This document shows positions 25,931-34,972 of a stretch of DNA of 64,000 nucleotides, piece after piece. The stretch is from positions 60,329,968-60,393,967 of the forward strand of contig OZ023269.1 in the NCBI GenBank assembly GCA_964006375.1, given 5' to 3'. The stretch is from Tillus elongatus (lineage: Eukaryota > Arthropoda > Insecta > Coleoptera > Cleridae). Each line of letters begins with the position of its first letter. The stretch's first letter is position 1. The notes under the pieces are model-generated. The model worked only from the letters and a program-made list of their open reading frames with translations, was not told where the DNA came from and searched no databases. A program made the position numbers and the translations under genes.

Positions 25931-26039
25931 CATTTCTCCCTTCTAAAAATAAGACTGCAGATAGTATGTAAATTCTAAGGTAGAAATAATATTACAAATT
26001 CGATCTATTAGGAAGCCGAATTTGTCTGCTAGATCTACG

Positions 26040-27400
26040 TAATGTTACAGACCAGAACCTTTTCCCTCAAGAAACAGGGTTTCTTGAAGGAGTGGGTAAG
26101 GACCTGGTAGGGTATATATCTGATTTGGGCAGACCTTTTGAGCTTTGGGTAATTATTTCCTCTGGAGGGGATTCCACCTCGTTGCTGTCATTTTCAGGCA
26201 ACTGCAAATAATAGCCTGGCAAGATTGTGTCTACGATATTCTCTTTATTATCAAGCTCCTTAGGTAAGTAACATTTTATTAAATGGTCTGCATGGATTAG
26301 TCTGATGGTTTACTCAATTTCCAATAAGAAAGCGACAATGCTAATTCTTTGCATTATTTTTCCCCTTTTCCAAAAGGGCTTGCCTCTCCTCAAGAGGTAT
26401 ACTAAAACTCCGTCTTATGCTTAAAATTCTCTCATTTTACTTGTTCTCTTGTCTTCATTTTCTTTGATCTCTTCTTGTCTCTCTTTCCGACTACCTGAGT
26501 TTCGTTTTTAGCATTAACAATTTTGTCCTGGGCGCTTGTTCCAACATTATTGCCGCATATCTCAATAGCCTAGCAATGTTTGGGAGACTGTATGTTTCAG
26601 TAAAAAGTTGTACAATAAGAGTTGTATTGACTTTGTACCATCATCTAAGATTCACGTTTTTTAGCGACTGCTTGGCAATCTGTAGATGTCTTTCCTCTAG
26701 TCCATCAGAACAGGGATATGATAAGGTGAGGATAAGATATACTTAATTCCATACAATACAATACACAAAAGTTATTATATTTTTCGCTAAAGAATGGTGA
26801 CCCGTTATCTGAAACAATTTCCTCTGGAATTCCAAAACAAGCAAAAATTTGCCTCGATTTCTCAATGGTTCTTTTAGCATCTGTTCCCCTTTTCATTAAA
26901 TAAATGTCTGGCCATTTGCTGTGACTGATAACTTCAATTAGGAAATGAATTTTTCTAAACGGTATAAAATCTATGTGCCATCTTTTCCAGCATTTTGATG
27001 ATTTAGACCATGGTGTGTAGGGAACATATCTCGGTGTATGCTGGTTCAACTGACAAGTTTTAAATTTTTCCAAATATTCTTGGATCAATCTTAGGCCACC
27101 AAACATCAGTCCGGGATAAATGTTTTATTCTTACAATGCCAATATGTTGAACATGAAGTAACTTCAGTACATTTTTTTCGTCATAGGGAATGACCAAACC
27201 ATTTCCTCATAATAAACACATATTTTCCATGTTTAGTTCATGGCTTTTGAAAAACTATTGTTTTAGACCTGGATCTGGTAGTTTCCATGGCCAGCCTCTT
27301 TTTGTGTATTCCAAGGATTTAGGAATTACGTTATCTCTTTTTGTTGATCCGGCTATATCTGTGACAGACATTGATATTTCAGAAAAATTTTGAAAGGAAT
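26040..27400 (-). pseudogene. Ty3/gypsy integrase remnant
   Basis: Read on the minus strand, 27400-27130 carries the N-terminal zinc-binding region (LKLLHVQHIGIVRIKHLSRT and VWWPKIDPRI). Then 27106-26705 is an open 133-codon core with HIDFIPF (first Asp), HSKWPDIYLM and EEIVSDNGSPFF (second Asp), and 26700-26590 continues GLEERHLQIAKQSLK, containing the catalytic Glu. A charged C-terminal part with a Pro-rich end runs to about 26040. The enzyme would insert the cDNA of the element. Frame breaks on both sides of the core make it dead. Confidence 0.75.
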
Positions 27401-27423
27401 ACCCTGGTTATTAAAATCGAATT

Positions 27424-28232
27424 TTGAAAAATTTGATATTGAAATGGTTTCTCAGTTTCCACTTGATTACAGGCACATTGCCTTGGTGTCGTAAAAAAAT
27501 TACTGCAGCTTTGGGTGACAGGAAATATGAATGTTTGGCTGAGGCTCGATTACTGAAAAAAGCATCTTCTCAATGTGTAAGCATTGGAGTACATATTACC
27601 AAGGAGTTTGTTCGTAAACCCCTTCCTCTCAGTGATGTAGATCGATGGAAGACAACTGAATTTAGGCAGTTTTTACTATATACATATACTTACAATCAGT
27701 TTTATCAACAACAAAATAGAATTATTTTATGTGTAGTTTTAAACATTATATTGAACTATGCCAAAAGATTATTGGTTTCTTTTTAAAAGTTTTCTGAATA
27801 TTATGGTGCCCAACACATTTGTTATAATGCTCAGTATCTAATACATATGATGTAATGGTTCTCTTTTATTTGGCACCTTAGACCAGTGCACTAGCATTTA
27901 AATATGAAAATTTCATGTAGACTAAAAAATATCCGTACTTTAGGAAAGCTTTAAGAGAAAACAGTCAATCGCCTGACTGAAGAAGAGTGTATCAAAACAG
28001 TGAAAAACCATTCTATCCTGTAGTTCACTTTGATCACAATAGTAACCAAAACAACGGTTTTAGATATTAATTCTGATGCATTTGTTGTTTGTGAATTCAT
28101 ATTGAGTGACGTTTATAAAAAATGTCCTTATATAAAGTGACCTTTTAGTGAACTACAGTATATTATAGTGCGATTAATACATTTCGCCTATGATGAATAA
28201 TAAAAATATTTATAAAGTGTTTTATTTGGTAC
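27424..28232 (+). pseudogene. Transposase-like domain (DUF4218/CACTA-like), left part
   Basis: The open frame 27424-27786 (120 codons) contains RLLKKASSQCVSIGVHITKE, FVRKPLPLSDVDRWKTTEF and RQFLLYT, followed after a stop by EYYGAQHICYNAQYLIHM in the next 70 bases. This pattern (R-K-P-x-L-x-x-x-D-R-W-K-x-T-E-F-R-x-F-L-L-Y) is the conserved core of a family of animal transposon proteins related to the DUF4218 part of CACTA transposases, by recollection of the motif. The frame is broken by stops further right and interrupted at 28232 by the gypsy insertion; it probably resumes at 32115. Confidence 0.5.
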
Positions 28233-28494
28233 TGTAACAAACCCCCATCCCCGTTCACGTCATCGACGTGCCGCCCATGGTCAGAGCAGGACGTGCAACT
28301 GTTGTGTTGGTGACATTTCCGATGGGAAGGCTGCTGGCAGTACTGACTAGAATAATGAATCGTTTATCCTAGAAAACTTTCTCTTTACAAAACTTTGAAA
28401 TTAGACATGTTAAGCCTGAACCCAAAATAATTATAATTGTTATATTATATTTTAACACTAGAAATAAACCATTAACGATTATTACCGTGTTACA
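28233..28494 (+). repeat. 5' LTR of the 28.2-kb gypsy element
   Basis: It begins TGTAACAAACCCCC and ends CCGTGTTACA. Compared with the 3' LTR, one difference is at CATCGACGTG versus CATCCACGTG and one at CTAGAAATAA versus CTAGTAATAA. Confidence 0.95.
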
Positions 28495-28495
28495 G

Positions 28496-28513
28496 TGGCG
28501 CCCAACGTGGGGC
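28496..28513 (+). promoter_or_regulatory. Primer-binding site, tRNA-Lys type
   Basis: TGGCGCCCAACGTGGGGC is identical to the 18-nt tRNA-Lys1,2 primer site known from several retroelements. It would prime minus-strand synthesis. Confidence 0.85.
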
Positions 28514-28623
28514 TTACGTGCGTTCGAAGTCGTGGAACAGTTGGTTTGACAGGTGAACAGGTCGTTTATGTTTGAATTTGATATTTTTTTTCTTTCAACG
28601 AAATAAAACAGTTCTCAACCGGG

Positions 28624-30216
28624 TTGGTGGACAATCAAAAACATTCATTTTTTTCGTCTCCAAAAGACGCTGTTAGTGTTCAAGAACCTGCAAACATTGT
28701 TCTAGGGACAGTTGTTCATTACACAAGTGTTTTTTTTTCAGTAGCTGACTGCGAAGCACTTTTTCGGAAAATTTTAGTGGGAACAGCTGATGTTTTCTTG
28801 CAGGGAAAGAGAATCTCAACGGAATTTATTGTTCTACCAGAAGCTACCAGTAATAATACTCTTTTTGGAATGGATTTCATTGAGAAGGCTCAATTGCTAT
28901 TGGATTTTAATCACAGAACCTGGAGTTTTGCCGATGAGCCAGGTATAACGTACGAATTGGTATATGAACAAGCTGCAGAGAATACATGTGTTGTTGATAT
29001 CAGTTTTATTTCAACCTTGAGATCAGATGAAGGACAAACTCTTTCCACAGAGCAGAAGCAACAGGTGGATGACTTGCTTGATAAGAATCAGGATATCTTC
29101 TGTCCAGGGGGAGAGGCAACTCCTTTTGCTGAACATGTTATTGACACAGGAGATCACCCACCAATATCTGTTCCTCCATATAGGATGTCCCCAGCAAAGA
29201 AGGCTGTCTTACAGAAGGAGCTAGATCGCATGTTGGAAGCCAACATTATTGAAGAATGTGAAAGTGCGTGGGCTGAACCCGTGGTGCTCGTGCCTAAGAA
29301 AGACGGGACCACACGTGTCTGTATCGATTACCGCGCTTTGAACAAAGTGACACTGAACTCAAGTTATCCGTTACCGCGGATGGATGATCTACTTCACGCG
29401 GCCACAAGAACCTTTTTTATGACCACCCTAGACTTGAAATCAGGGTATTATCAAGTGAAAGTCCGCGAACAAGATCGCGACAAAACTGCTTTTGTGACTC
29501 CGTTCGGTACTTTCCGGTATCTGCGCATGTCAATGGGGCTTAAAACTGCACCTATGACATTTCAACGTCTCATGGACCGTTTTCACGCTGGAATCGGGGA
29601 TATTCTAGTGCTCGCGTACCTGGACGATTTAATTGTTTTGTCAATTTCTTTTGAAGCACATTTAAAGGACTTAGAAACTGTTTTTGAAAGACTCCGCCTG
29701 TTTAAATTGTCGGTGAATCGCGATAAGTGTACGTTTTGCTCCTCGAAGGTACGCTACCTAGGTTATCTCATAACGCAGCAAGGGATTCAAGTGGACCCAG
29801 AGAAGACCTCTGCCATCGTGAGTCGACCAGAGCCAAGGAATGTCAAAGAAGTTCAGTCATTTCTACAAACTTGTTCATGGTACCGACGTCACATACATAA
29901 CTTCGCCGAAGTAGCACGTCCACTATGTGAACTGACCCGTAAGAAGGCTGGTTGGGTGTGGGGTTCACGCCAGCAGGAGTCATTCAATCAGCTCAAGCAT
30001 CTTTTAGTGAATGCCCCTGTCCTACAGCAAAGTGATGGAACTAAGCCCTATATCATAAGATCAGATGCCAGTGATTATGCAATTGGTGCTGTTCTCCTAC
30101 AGGGGGAGGGCCCTGGGGAACATCCAGTCGAATATGCCAGTCGTTTACTAACAAGCAGCGAGAGGAATTATTCATGTACAGAGAGAGAGAGGCCCTCGCC
30201 GTTGCATGGGCACTAA
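28624..30216 (+). CDS. Pol part 1: protease tail, RT, start of RNase H (frameshifted)
   Basis: This is a 530-codon frame. Residues about 1-110 match the end of a gypsy protease (TEFIVLPEATSNNTLFGMDF), but no D-S/T-G active site is present, so the protease is truncated. RT spans about residues 185-360, with TTLDLKSGYYQVKV and the intact catalytic AYLDDLIVL near residue 331. RNase H begins at about residue 478 with RSDASDYAIGAVLLQ. The frame ends prematurely at a GA-dinucleotide run (30175-30190), where a length change shifts the reading frame into 30174-30950. The true start codon is uncertain because gag is missing. Confidence 0.85.
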   Translation: MVDNQKHSFFSSPKDAVSVQEPANIVLGTVVHYTSVFFSVADCEALFRKILVGTADVFLQGKRISTEFIVLPEATSNNTLFGMDFIEKAQLLLDFNHRTWSFADEPGITYELVYEQAAENTCVVDISFISTLRSDEGQTLSTEQKQQVDDLLDKNQDIFCPGGEATPFAEHVIDTGDHPPISVPPYRMSPAKKAVLQKELDRMLEANIIEECESAWAEPVVLVPKKDGTTRVCIDYRALNKVTLNSSYPLPRMDDLLHAATRTFFMTTLDLKSGYYQVKVREQDRDKTAFVTPFGTFRYLRMSMGLKTAPMTFQRLMDRFHAGIGDILVLAYLDDLIVLSISFEAHLKDLETVFERLRLFKLSVNRDKCTFCSSKVRYLGYLITQQGIQVDPEKTSAIVSRPEPRNVKEVQSFLQTCSWYRRHIHNFAEVARPLCELTRKKAGWVWGSRQQESFNQLKHLLVNAPVLQQSDGTKPYIIRSDASDYAIGAVLLQGEGPGEHPVEYASRLLTSSERNYSCTERERPSPLHGH

Positions 30217-30950
30217 ATCGTTTCAGCGGATACATTGAAGGTTCCCCTGTGACAGTCACTACAGATCACCAAAGTCTTAAATGGTTAATGAACTTGAGGA
30301 GTCCAACAGGAAGACTTGCTAGATGGGCCCTCATGATACAGACATACAATGTTCATATTGAACATATCCCTGATAAGAGGAATGTGGTGGCTGACACATT
30401 GTCAAGGCCACCTATTGATGATGAGAAGCGAGAGAGGGTTATTAACTCTTCTCTACTTAGCATAGAATTTCCAGGATTTAGCCATTCAGAACTACGTCAG
30501 CAGCAATTAGAAGACCTTGAAGTAGCAAAAATCATCAAGAGTTTTGAAACTCCTGACAGCGACGACTTATCCAAATGGACCGAACGAGGGTACATCCTTT
30601 CTGATGGCATTTTATATAGGTATTTGCCGGAAATGGACTCGGAAGAGCCGGTCTTAGTAGTGCCAGCTCAAGAGCGTTTGCAAATCCTGCAAGAGTACCA
30701 TGATAGAGACATTGCTGCACACTATGGTGTAGAAAAAACCTACCGTAGAATCGCATCACGATACTACTGGGTTGGAATGCGTTCATTCATTGCTAATCAT
30801 ATCAAAGATTGCCCTGATTGTCAGCGTTACAAAGCCTCTAATCAGAAGCCGGCAGGCCTAGTACAAACCCCAGCTTATGCTCACCGGTTCGAGGTGATTT
30901 CTATAGATTTGTTTGGCCCCTTGCCAGAAACTGATTGTGGGGAGAAATAG
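30174..30950 (+). CDS. Pol part 2: RNase H remainder and integrase N-terminus
   Basis: The frame continues RNase H (REREALAVAWALNRFSGYI, TTDHQSLKWLM with the catalytic Asp) and a tether. The integrase zinc domain follows (YHDRDIAAHYGVEKT then DCPDCQRYK, giving the H-H-C-C set), then the first catalytic Asp in ISIDLFGPLP. It is closed by an in-frame TAG at 30948-30950 in the middle of the integrase core; coding continues in the same frame beyond it. Confidence 0.85.
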   Translation: MYREREALAVAWALNRFSGYIEGSPVTVTTDHQSLKWLMNLRSPTGRLARWALMIQTYNVHIEHIPDKRNVVADTLSRPPIDDEKRERVINSSLLSIEFPGFSHSELRQQQLEDLEVAKIIKSFETPDSDDLSKWTERGYILSDGILYRYLPEMDSEEPVLVVPAQERLQILQEYHDRDIAAHYGVEKTYRRIASRYYWVGMRSFIANHIKDCPDCQRYKASNQKPAGLVQTPAYAHRFEVISIDLFGPLPETDCGEK

Positions 30951-31970
30951 ATTTTTATCATCGAAGACACAGCCACCAAGTGGGTCGAGCTTTTTCCATT
31001 AGTTCGTGCAACCGCAGAAGAGTGCGCCCGCATCCTCATAGACCAGGTGTTTCTTCGGTATGGTCTTGCACGGAAAATCATTAGTGACAATGGTGTACAG
31101 TTTGTTAGCCACATTATGCAGCAGGTGTGTTATGTATTGGATATAAAACATACTTTCACTCCAGTGTATCATCCTGCAGCAAACATGGTGGAACGCAAGA
31201 ATAGAGATCTTAAACCACGACTTGCCATGTTGGTAGGTAATGATCACACCAGTTGGTCTTCCAAACTTCCTACCATTAGATTTGCCATGAACACAGTGGT
31301 AGGAGAAACCACAGGCAATAGTGCTGCTTTTCTAACTTTTGGGCGGGAGTTGAGGACTCCAGATGATGTTGCCCATGATGTAAAGTCCATTTTAGCTGAA
31401 GATGCCTTAATACCGCAGATCACACCATATCTGCGCCAGCTTGCAGCAGTGTTCCTCGAAGCTAGAGAAACACATGACACAGCTCAAGATCGTCAGAAGA
31501 TGTATGCTGATACCAAAAGACGCACAGCTCCAGATTTTAAGGTTGGAGATCTTGTGTGGGTAGGAACTCATACTCATAGTAATCAAGCTCAGGGTCGCAC
31601 CGCCAAATTCGATCCCAAAAGAGATGGCCCTTATGTCATATTTCGAAAGGTGTCCGCCTCCAGTTATGAAATTGCCAATTCGAGATCCCCAAATACCCCA
31701 ATAGGAAAATATCATATTTCTGCACTCACTAAGTATCATGGTAATGAAGCAGAAGCTCCAGTGGTCGAAATACGCAAGAGAGGCAGACCTAGGTTAACCC
31801 AAGAGGATTCTGGTTCTCTCGCCGGGCCGTCTTCGGAACCAGAGGGGGAGACTGTAACAAACCCCCATCCCCGTTCACGTCATCCACGTGCCGCCCATGG
31901 TCAGAGCAGGACGTGCAACTGTTGTGTTGGTGACATTTCCGATGGGAAGGCTGCTGGCAGTACTGACTAG
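30951..31970 (+). CDS. Pol part 3: integrase core and C-terminal domain, entering the 3' LTR
   Basis: Directly after the TAG the same frame reads IFIIEDTATKWVELFPLVRA, then RKIISDNGVQF (second Asp), HPAANMVERKN (catalytic Glu) and a GPY/F-like tail (KVGDLVWVGTH ... FDPKRDGPYVIFRKV). After a basic stretch (IRKRGRPRLTQ) it crosses the polypurine tract and runs about 118 bases into the 3' LTR, ending at a TAG at 31968-31970. An initiator Met at 31047 lies inside the domain, so translation presumably depended on read-through or came from an intact relative. Confidence 0.85.
   Translation: MFIIEDTATKWVELFPLVRATAEECARILIDQVFLRYGLARKIISDNGVQFVSHIMQQVCYVLDIKHTFTPVYHPAANMVERKNRDLKPRLAMLVGNDHTSWSSKLPTIRFAMNTVVGETTGNSAAFLTFGRELRTPDDVAHDVKSILAEDALIPQITPYLRQLAAVFLEARETHDTAQDRQKMYADTKRRTAPDFKVGDLVWVGTHTHSNQAQGRTAKFDPKRDGPYVIFRKVSASSYEIANSRSPNTPIGKYHISALTKYHGNEAEAPVVEIRKRGRPRLTQEDSGSLAGPSSEPEGETVTNPHPRSRHPRAAHGQSRTCNCCVGDISDGKAAGSTD
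31838..31852 (+). promoter_or_regulatory. Polypurine tract of the gypsy element
   Basis: AGAGGGGGAGAC sits immediately before the 3' LTR and is the expected plus-strand primer. It is simultaneously coding in the pol frame. Confidence 0.8.
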
Positions 31971-32114
31971 AATAATGAATCGTTTATCCTAGAAAACTTT
32001 CTCTTTACAAAACTTTGAAATTAGACATGTTAAGCCTGAACCCAAAATAATTATAATTGTTATATTATATTTTAACACTAGTAATAAACCATTAACGATT
32101 ATTACCGTGTTACA
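31853..32114 (+). repeat. 3' LTR of the 28.2-kb gypsy element
   Basis: 262 bp, TG...CA, with two visible differences from the 5' LTR. The first 118 bases are also read as pol C-terminus. Confidence 0.95.
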
Positions 32115-32270
32115 GTACAGTTTATTACGGAATATGATCTTAAATAAGGGTTCCCAGGTTTTTTTGTTGATTTGAAAAATTGAAGAATACTTATTATTTC
32201 GTTTGATAGCTTCAAATGTATCTAAATTTTATAGATTGTTAATGTATAGATTTTCCTGTAGACTATGGAT
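32115..32270 (+). pseudogene. Transposase-like domain, right part after the gypsy insertion
   Basis: Directly after the duplicated GTAC the sequence continues the interrupted element in degraded frames. No clear motif can be read, so assignment rests on continuity across the target site. Confidence 0.3.
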
Positions 32271-32274
32271 TATG

Positions 32275-32440
32275 CTGTTGTAAGGTTATTCCTAATTTAT
32301 CGTTCTCAGCAGTCCCACTTTTATGGTTAACAGAAGATCTCACTCAATGCTGGTGGTTCACAAAAACAAAAAATGATGTATCTATAATGTTGAGTAATGT
32401 AGCTCCCTCAGAAGACTGGGAGAAGTTTCAAATTGAATTA
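32275..32440 (+). pseudogene. Exon-like fragment of a transposon-associated domain
   Basis: One frame reads KVIPNLSFSAVPLLWLTEDL, TQCWWFTKTKND and APSEDWEKFQIEL before a stop. The W-L...D...C-W-W/P... and P-x-x-x-W spacing resembles a short domain found next to transposase-like genes in insects, from memory. A donor-like GTAAG is lacking, and the frame ends at TAA near 32440. Confidence 0.35.
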
Positions 32441-32513
32441 TAATCATTACGTTATAAGTTTTTTATATGCTAGATATATTTTTGTACCTAATGTAATATC
32501 TCTTACAGCTTAA

Positions 32514-32640
32514 TTAGAATCAGCTAGAAAGAAAGCACTTGGATTCTCAACAACTGATGATGAAATGAAAAACAGAGGCAGTGGCAAAACAATAAGAAAA
32601 ATAAGACATATTGAGAGCAGCCGTGATACTGAGTCAGTCG
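32514..32640 (+). pseudogene. Second exon-like fragment with donor site
   Basis: After a TCTCTTACAG acceptor-like sequence (ending 32508), a frame reads LESARKKALGFSTTDDEM and a basic/Ser-rich stretch. It ends at GTCG|GTAAAT, a good donor at 32641. The A-R-K-K repeat following a W-rich domain fits the same protein family. A stop between acceptor and frame indicates damage. Confidence 0.35.
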
Positions 32641-32780
32641 GTAAATAATCAAAAAAATAAGATAGAGCTAGGTTTGCTCTGTTTTCTTGTATAATTTCAC
32701 AAACACCATCTTCATTTGTTAGTACACTATATTGATTCTAAGAGAATCTCCAGCTGCCGTTACAAGTTAGTGCTCCATGT

Positions 32781-32793
32781 TAGAATGAGCGTT
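32781..32793. repeat. Left target-site duplication of the GC-rich LINE
   Basis: TAGAATGAGCGTT, repeated exactly at 38735-38747. Confidence 0.9.
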
Positions 32794-33397
32794 GGGGGGT
32801 GTGGTCCCTTAGCCTGATCGTGCGCTGATCGTTCTCTTGATCGATCAGCGGGTGACTTAGCTACTGGACTCCTAGAGACTGGCTCCACGTGCCACCCCTG
32901 GCGCGACTGTCGGCAATGGGAATAACGCCCAGGGCCGATGGTCTACTAAAGTCTCAAACCTTCACACACACATCATACACACGCATACAAACACAGACAC
33001 GAGACACATAGATCGGGTTGGGCTTCTCGGCCTTCGGCGCGGACTCCGAGGAGGGGCTCCGAGCGGAGCCTGCTCTGGACTGGCAGCGCTGTGCAAACCA
33101 GGGCTGGCACACCTGGCGCCGTATGGACAGTACAGGGGCCCACCCTTGCCTTGGCCGGTGTAGGGGGCTGCCCTATCATCCATTCGAAAAATGCTCGATC
33201 GTGTCAGCAGCACCGGGTAGCTCCGGAACAGGGGGTTAGCTGCGCGTTTCGGGTCGCCACGGCGTGGCCGCAGAGCCGCTCTCAACGGAATCAAGTCTCA
33301 TCATGGATGAAGCGCCGGGGGGCGGTGGGGTGACCTCCCGTATCTATTCGCTCACCAAACCATAAGCACACCATCACACAAATTTTTTCTAGCAACC
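32794..33397 (+). promoter_or_regulatory. 5' UTR / internal promoter region of the GC-rich LINE
   Basis: This runs from the target-site duplication to the ORF1 start. It includes a GATCGATCAG-rich segment, a (CA)-rich tract at 32965-33005 and a GC-rich stretch. LINEs usually carry their promoter here, so the function is inferred from position. Confidence 0.6.
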
Positions 33398-34972
33398 ATG
33401 GATGAGGACATAAAAGATATAGGTAACGTGCCAAAAATAAGCGAGGAGGTAGTAGGTGGAGAGATCCCTGTCTCTCTAAGCAGTTCCATCAGGGAACTGG
33501 AAGAAACGCTTCTCCGCTCTCCTGGCGGGGCGACCGGGGTGGAACCGTACGGGTCCGTCGGGGACGTTGCTGCCGGGGGGAGCGACGGGGGGCGAACTTC
33601 GTCGGCTGCGAGTCTGGCCGGGCCCATGGACGTGTCCATGGGAGGGGCCAAGGACGAGGAGTCGCGAAGGAAGCGGAAGAGAGGAAGGAAAAGGAAGTGG
33701 AGAGCCCAGAAAAGGAGGCGAGAGAGGGAGGAGCTGAGGCAGCAGCGTCATCAGGGGGGCGTTGGTCCTCCAGAGGCGCAGGCTGCTTCGGCAGCGGCGA
33801 CCCCGCAAATCCCCTTCGCCTCTGCGGCCGGTCGGGCTGCTTCTGAGCCGGGTGAACCCTCAGGGATCGTCAGGGCTGGGAAGCTGCCGGATCGGGCGGC
33901 CTGGCGGCAGGTGCGACCACGGCACCGTGAGGCGAGAGAAAAGGAAGTGAAGGCGATTGTCCTGCCGACGGGACCGGGCGAGGGCCGAGGTGTGGGGGAG
34001 GGGCCGAAAGGCTCTACCCCTGTGTCGCCCCCCGGGCGGTCGGCAGAGAAGCAGGAAAAAAAGAGATCTGGGGCGCAGCCGAGCCCACAGGAACGGAAGC
34101 TGGACAGGCGGCCACCGACTCGGGGGGGACCATCAGGCTCTCCACGGTCGAGGCCGCCAGGCTGGCCCAAGTCAACTGGGGGCGCGTACGCGAAGCGCCC
34201 AAGACCGGAAAAAGAAACACCGCCGGAGAGGCAGGCCAAGAGGGTTAGCCGCGGGTGTGCGCCGGCGGCCGGGGGGGAAGCGGCTAATGTGTCCCCACTC
34301 CTTCGGGGGCGGGGCGCGGTCGTGACCCCGGCTGCTGGGGCGGGCCCTGGCCCCTCGGGAACGTCAGGTCCGGCGGGTAGGAGGGAAATGCAGGTAGTCA
34401 TCCTGACGGAGGAGGCGGAGCCAATAAGGAGGAGTTTGCTAGCGGGGATGTTGGACGCCATGACGGTATCCGACAGGGCGTTGCAGCTCCGCTTCCGCAA
34501 CTCTGGGATAGTCGATCCGGGGTGGTTCTTGGTGACCGCCGAGGATGACGAGTCCCTGAGTTGGCTTCTCAACGGCTGGTCCGGGACGACGGTGGGGGAG
34601 ATCGCCTTCAGCGCCGTAAGGGCAGGGGCCGCCCCATGGCCGGTCCGGATCGGCTTTTGACTCAGAAGTCAAGAGGTGGACCTAGAGGATGTTGTCAGGA
34701 TGCTTGCGCTCCAGAACCGCTCGCTCAATGTTGGGCAGTGGCGGCACTTGGAGACGGCAGGAGGACCTGGGGCATGGCGTCTGGTCTTTTCGGTGGGGCC
34801 TGAGGTAGCTCGCGAGCTGGACGGGCAAGGCTGGCGGCTGTACTTCGAGTTGGTGACTCTGAGTGTAACCAGAGTTCCGACATGGAGTGCGGTCGCCTCC
34901 GCCCGGCCTGCGGCGGGCGAACGGACGGCCTCCGACCAGGGGAGGCCTCCGCCCGAGCGGCGTCGCGATTAA
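33398..34972 (+). CDS. LINE ORF1 (gag-like), interrupted by one in-frame TGA
   Basis: The ATG at 33398 opens a 420-codon frame: an acidic N-terminus (MDEDIKDIGNVPKISEE), then a long Arg/Lys/Gly/Pro-rich low-complexity region (for example RRKRKRGRKRKWRAQKRRRE), then a folded-looking C-terminal domain (MQVVILTEEAEPIRRSLLAG ... WFLVTAEDDESLSWLL). A TGA at 34658-34660 interrupts this domain. The same frame continues to 34972 with LEDVVRMLALQNRSLNVGQW and YFELVTLSVTRVP. The C-terminal part resembles the DUF4780-type domain of insect LINE ORF1 proteins (tentative). No CCHC knuckles are present. The predicted role is binding element RNA. Confidence 0.8.

Larger units (their letters stand above)
28233..32114 (+). 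mobile_element. Young gag-less Ty3/gypsy LTR retrotransposon
   Basis: Two 262-bp LTRs (TG...CA) flank a pol-only interior. A 4-bp target-site duplication, GTAC, lies at 28229-28232 and 32115-32118. An 18-nt tRNA-Lys1,2-type primer-binding site follows the 5' LTR by one base, and a polypurine tract (AGAGGGGGAG) precedes the 3' LTR. The LTRs differ at only two positions that I can see, so insertion is recent. Only about 110 bases separate the PBS from the start of pol: gag and the protease active site are missing. The element inserted into the transposase-like gene. Confidence 0.95.

Noticed and set aside
33751..34572. Long minus-strand frame of 273 codons
   Set aside because: It is antisense to the GC-rich ORF1 of the LINE; high GC removes stops in other frames.
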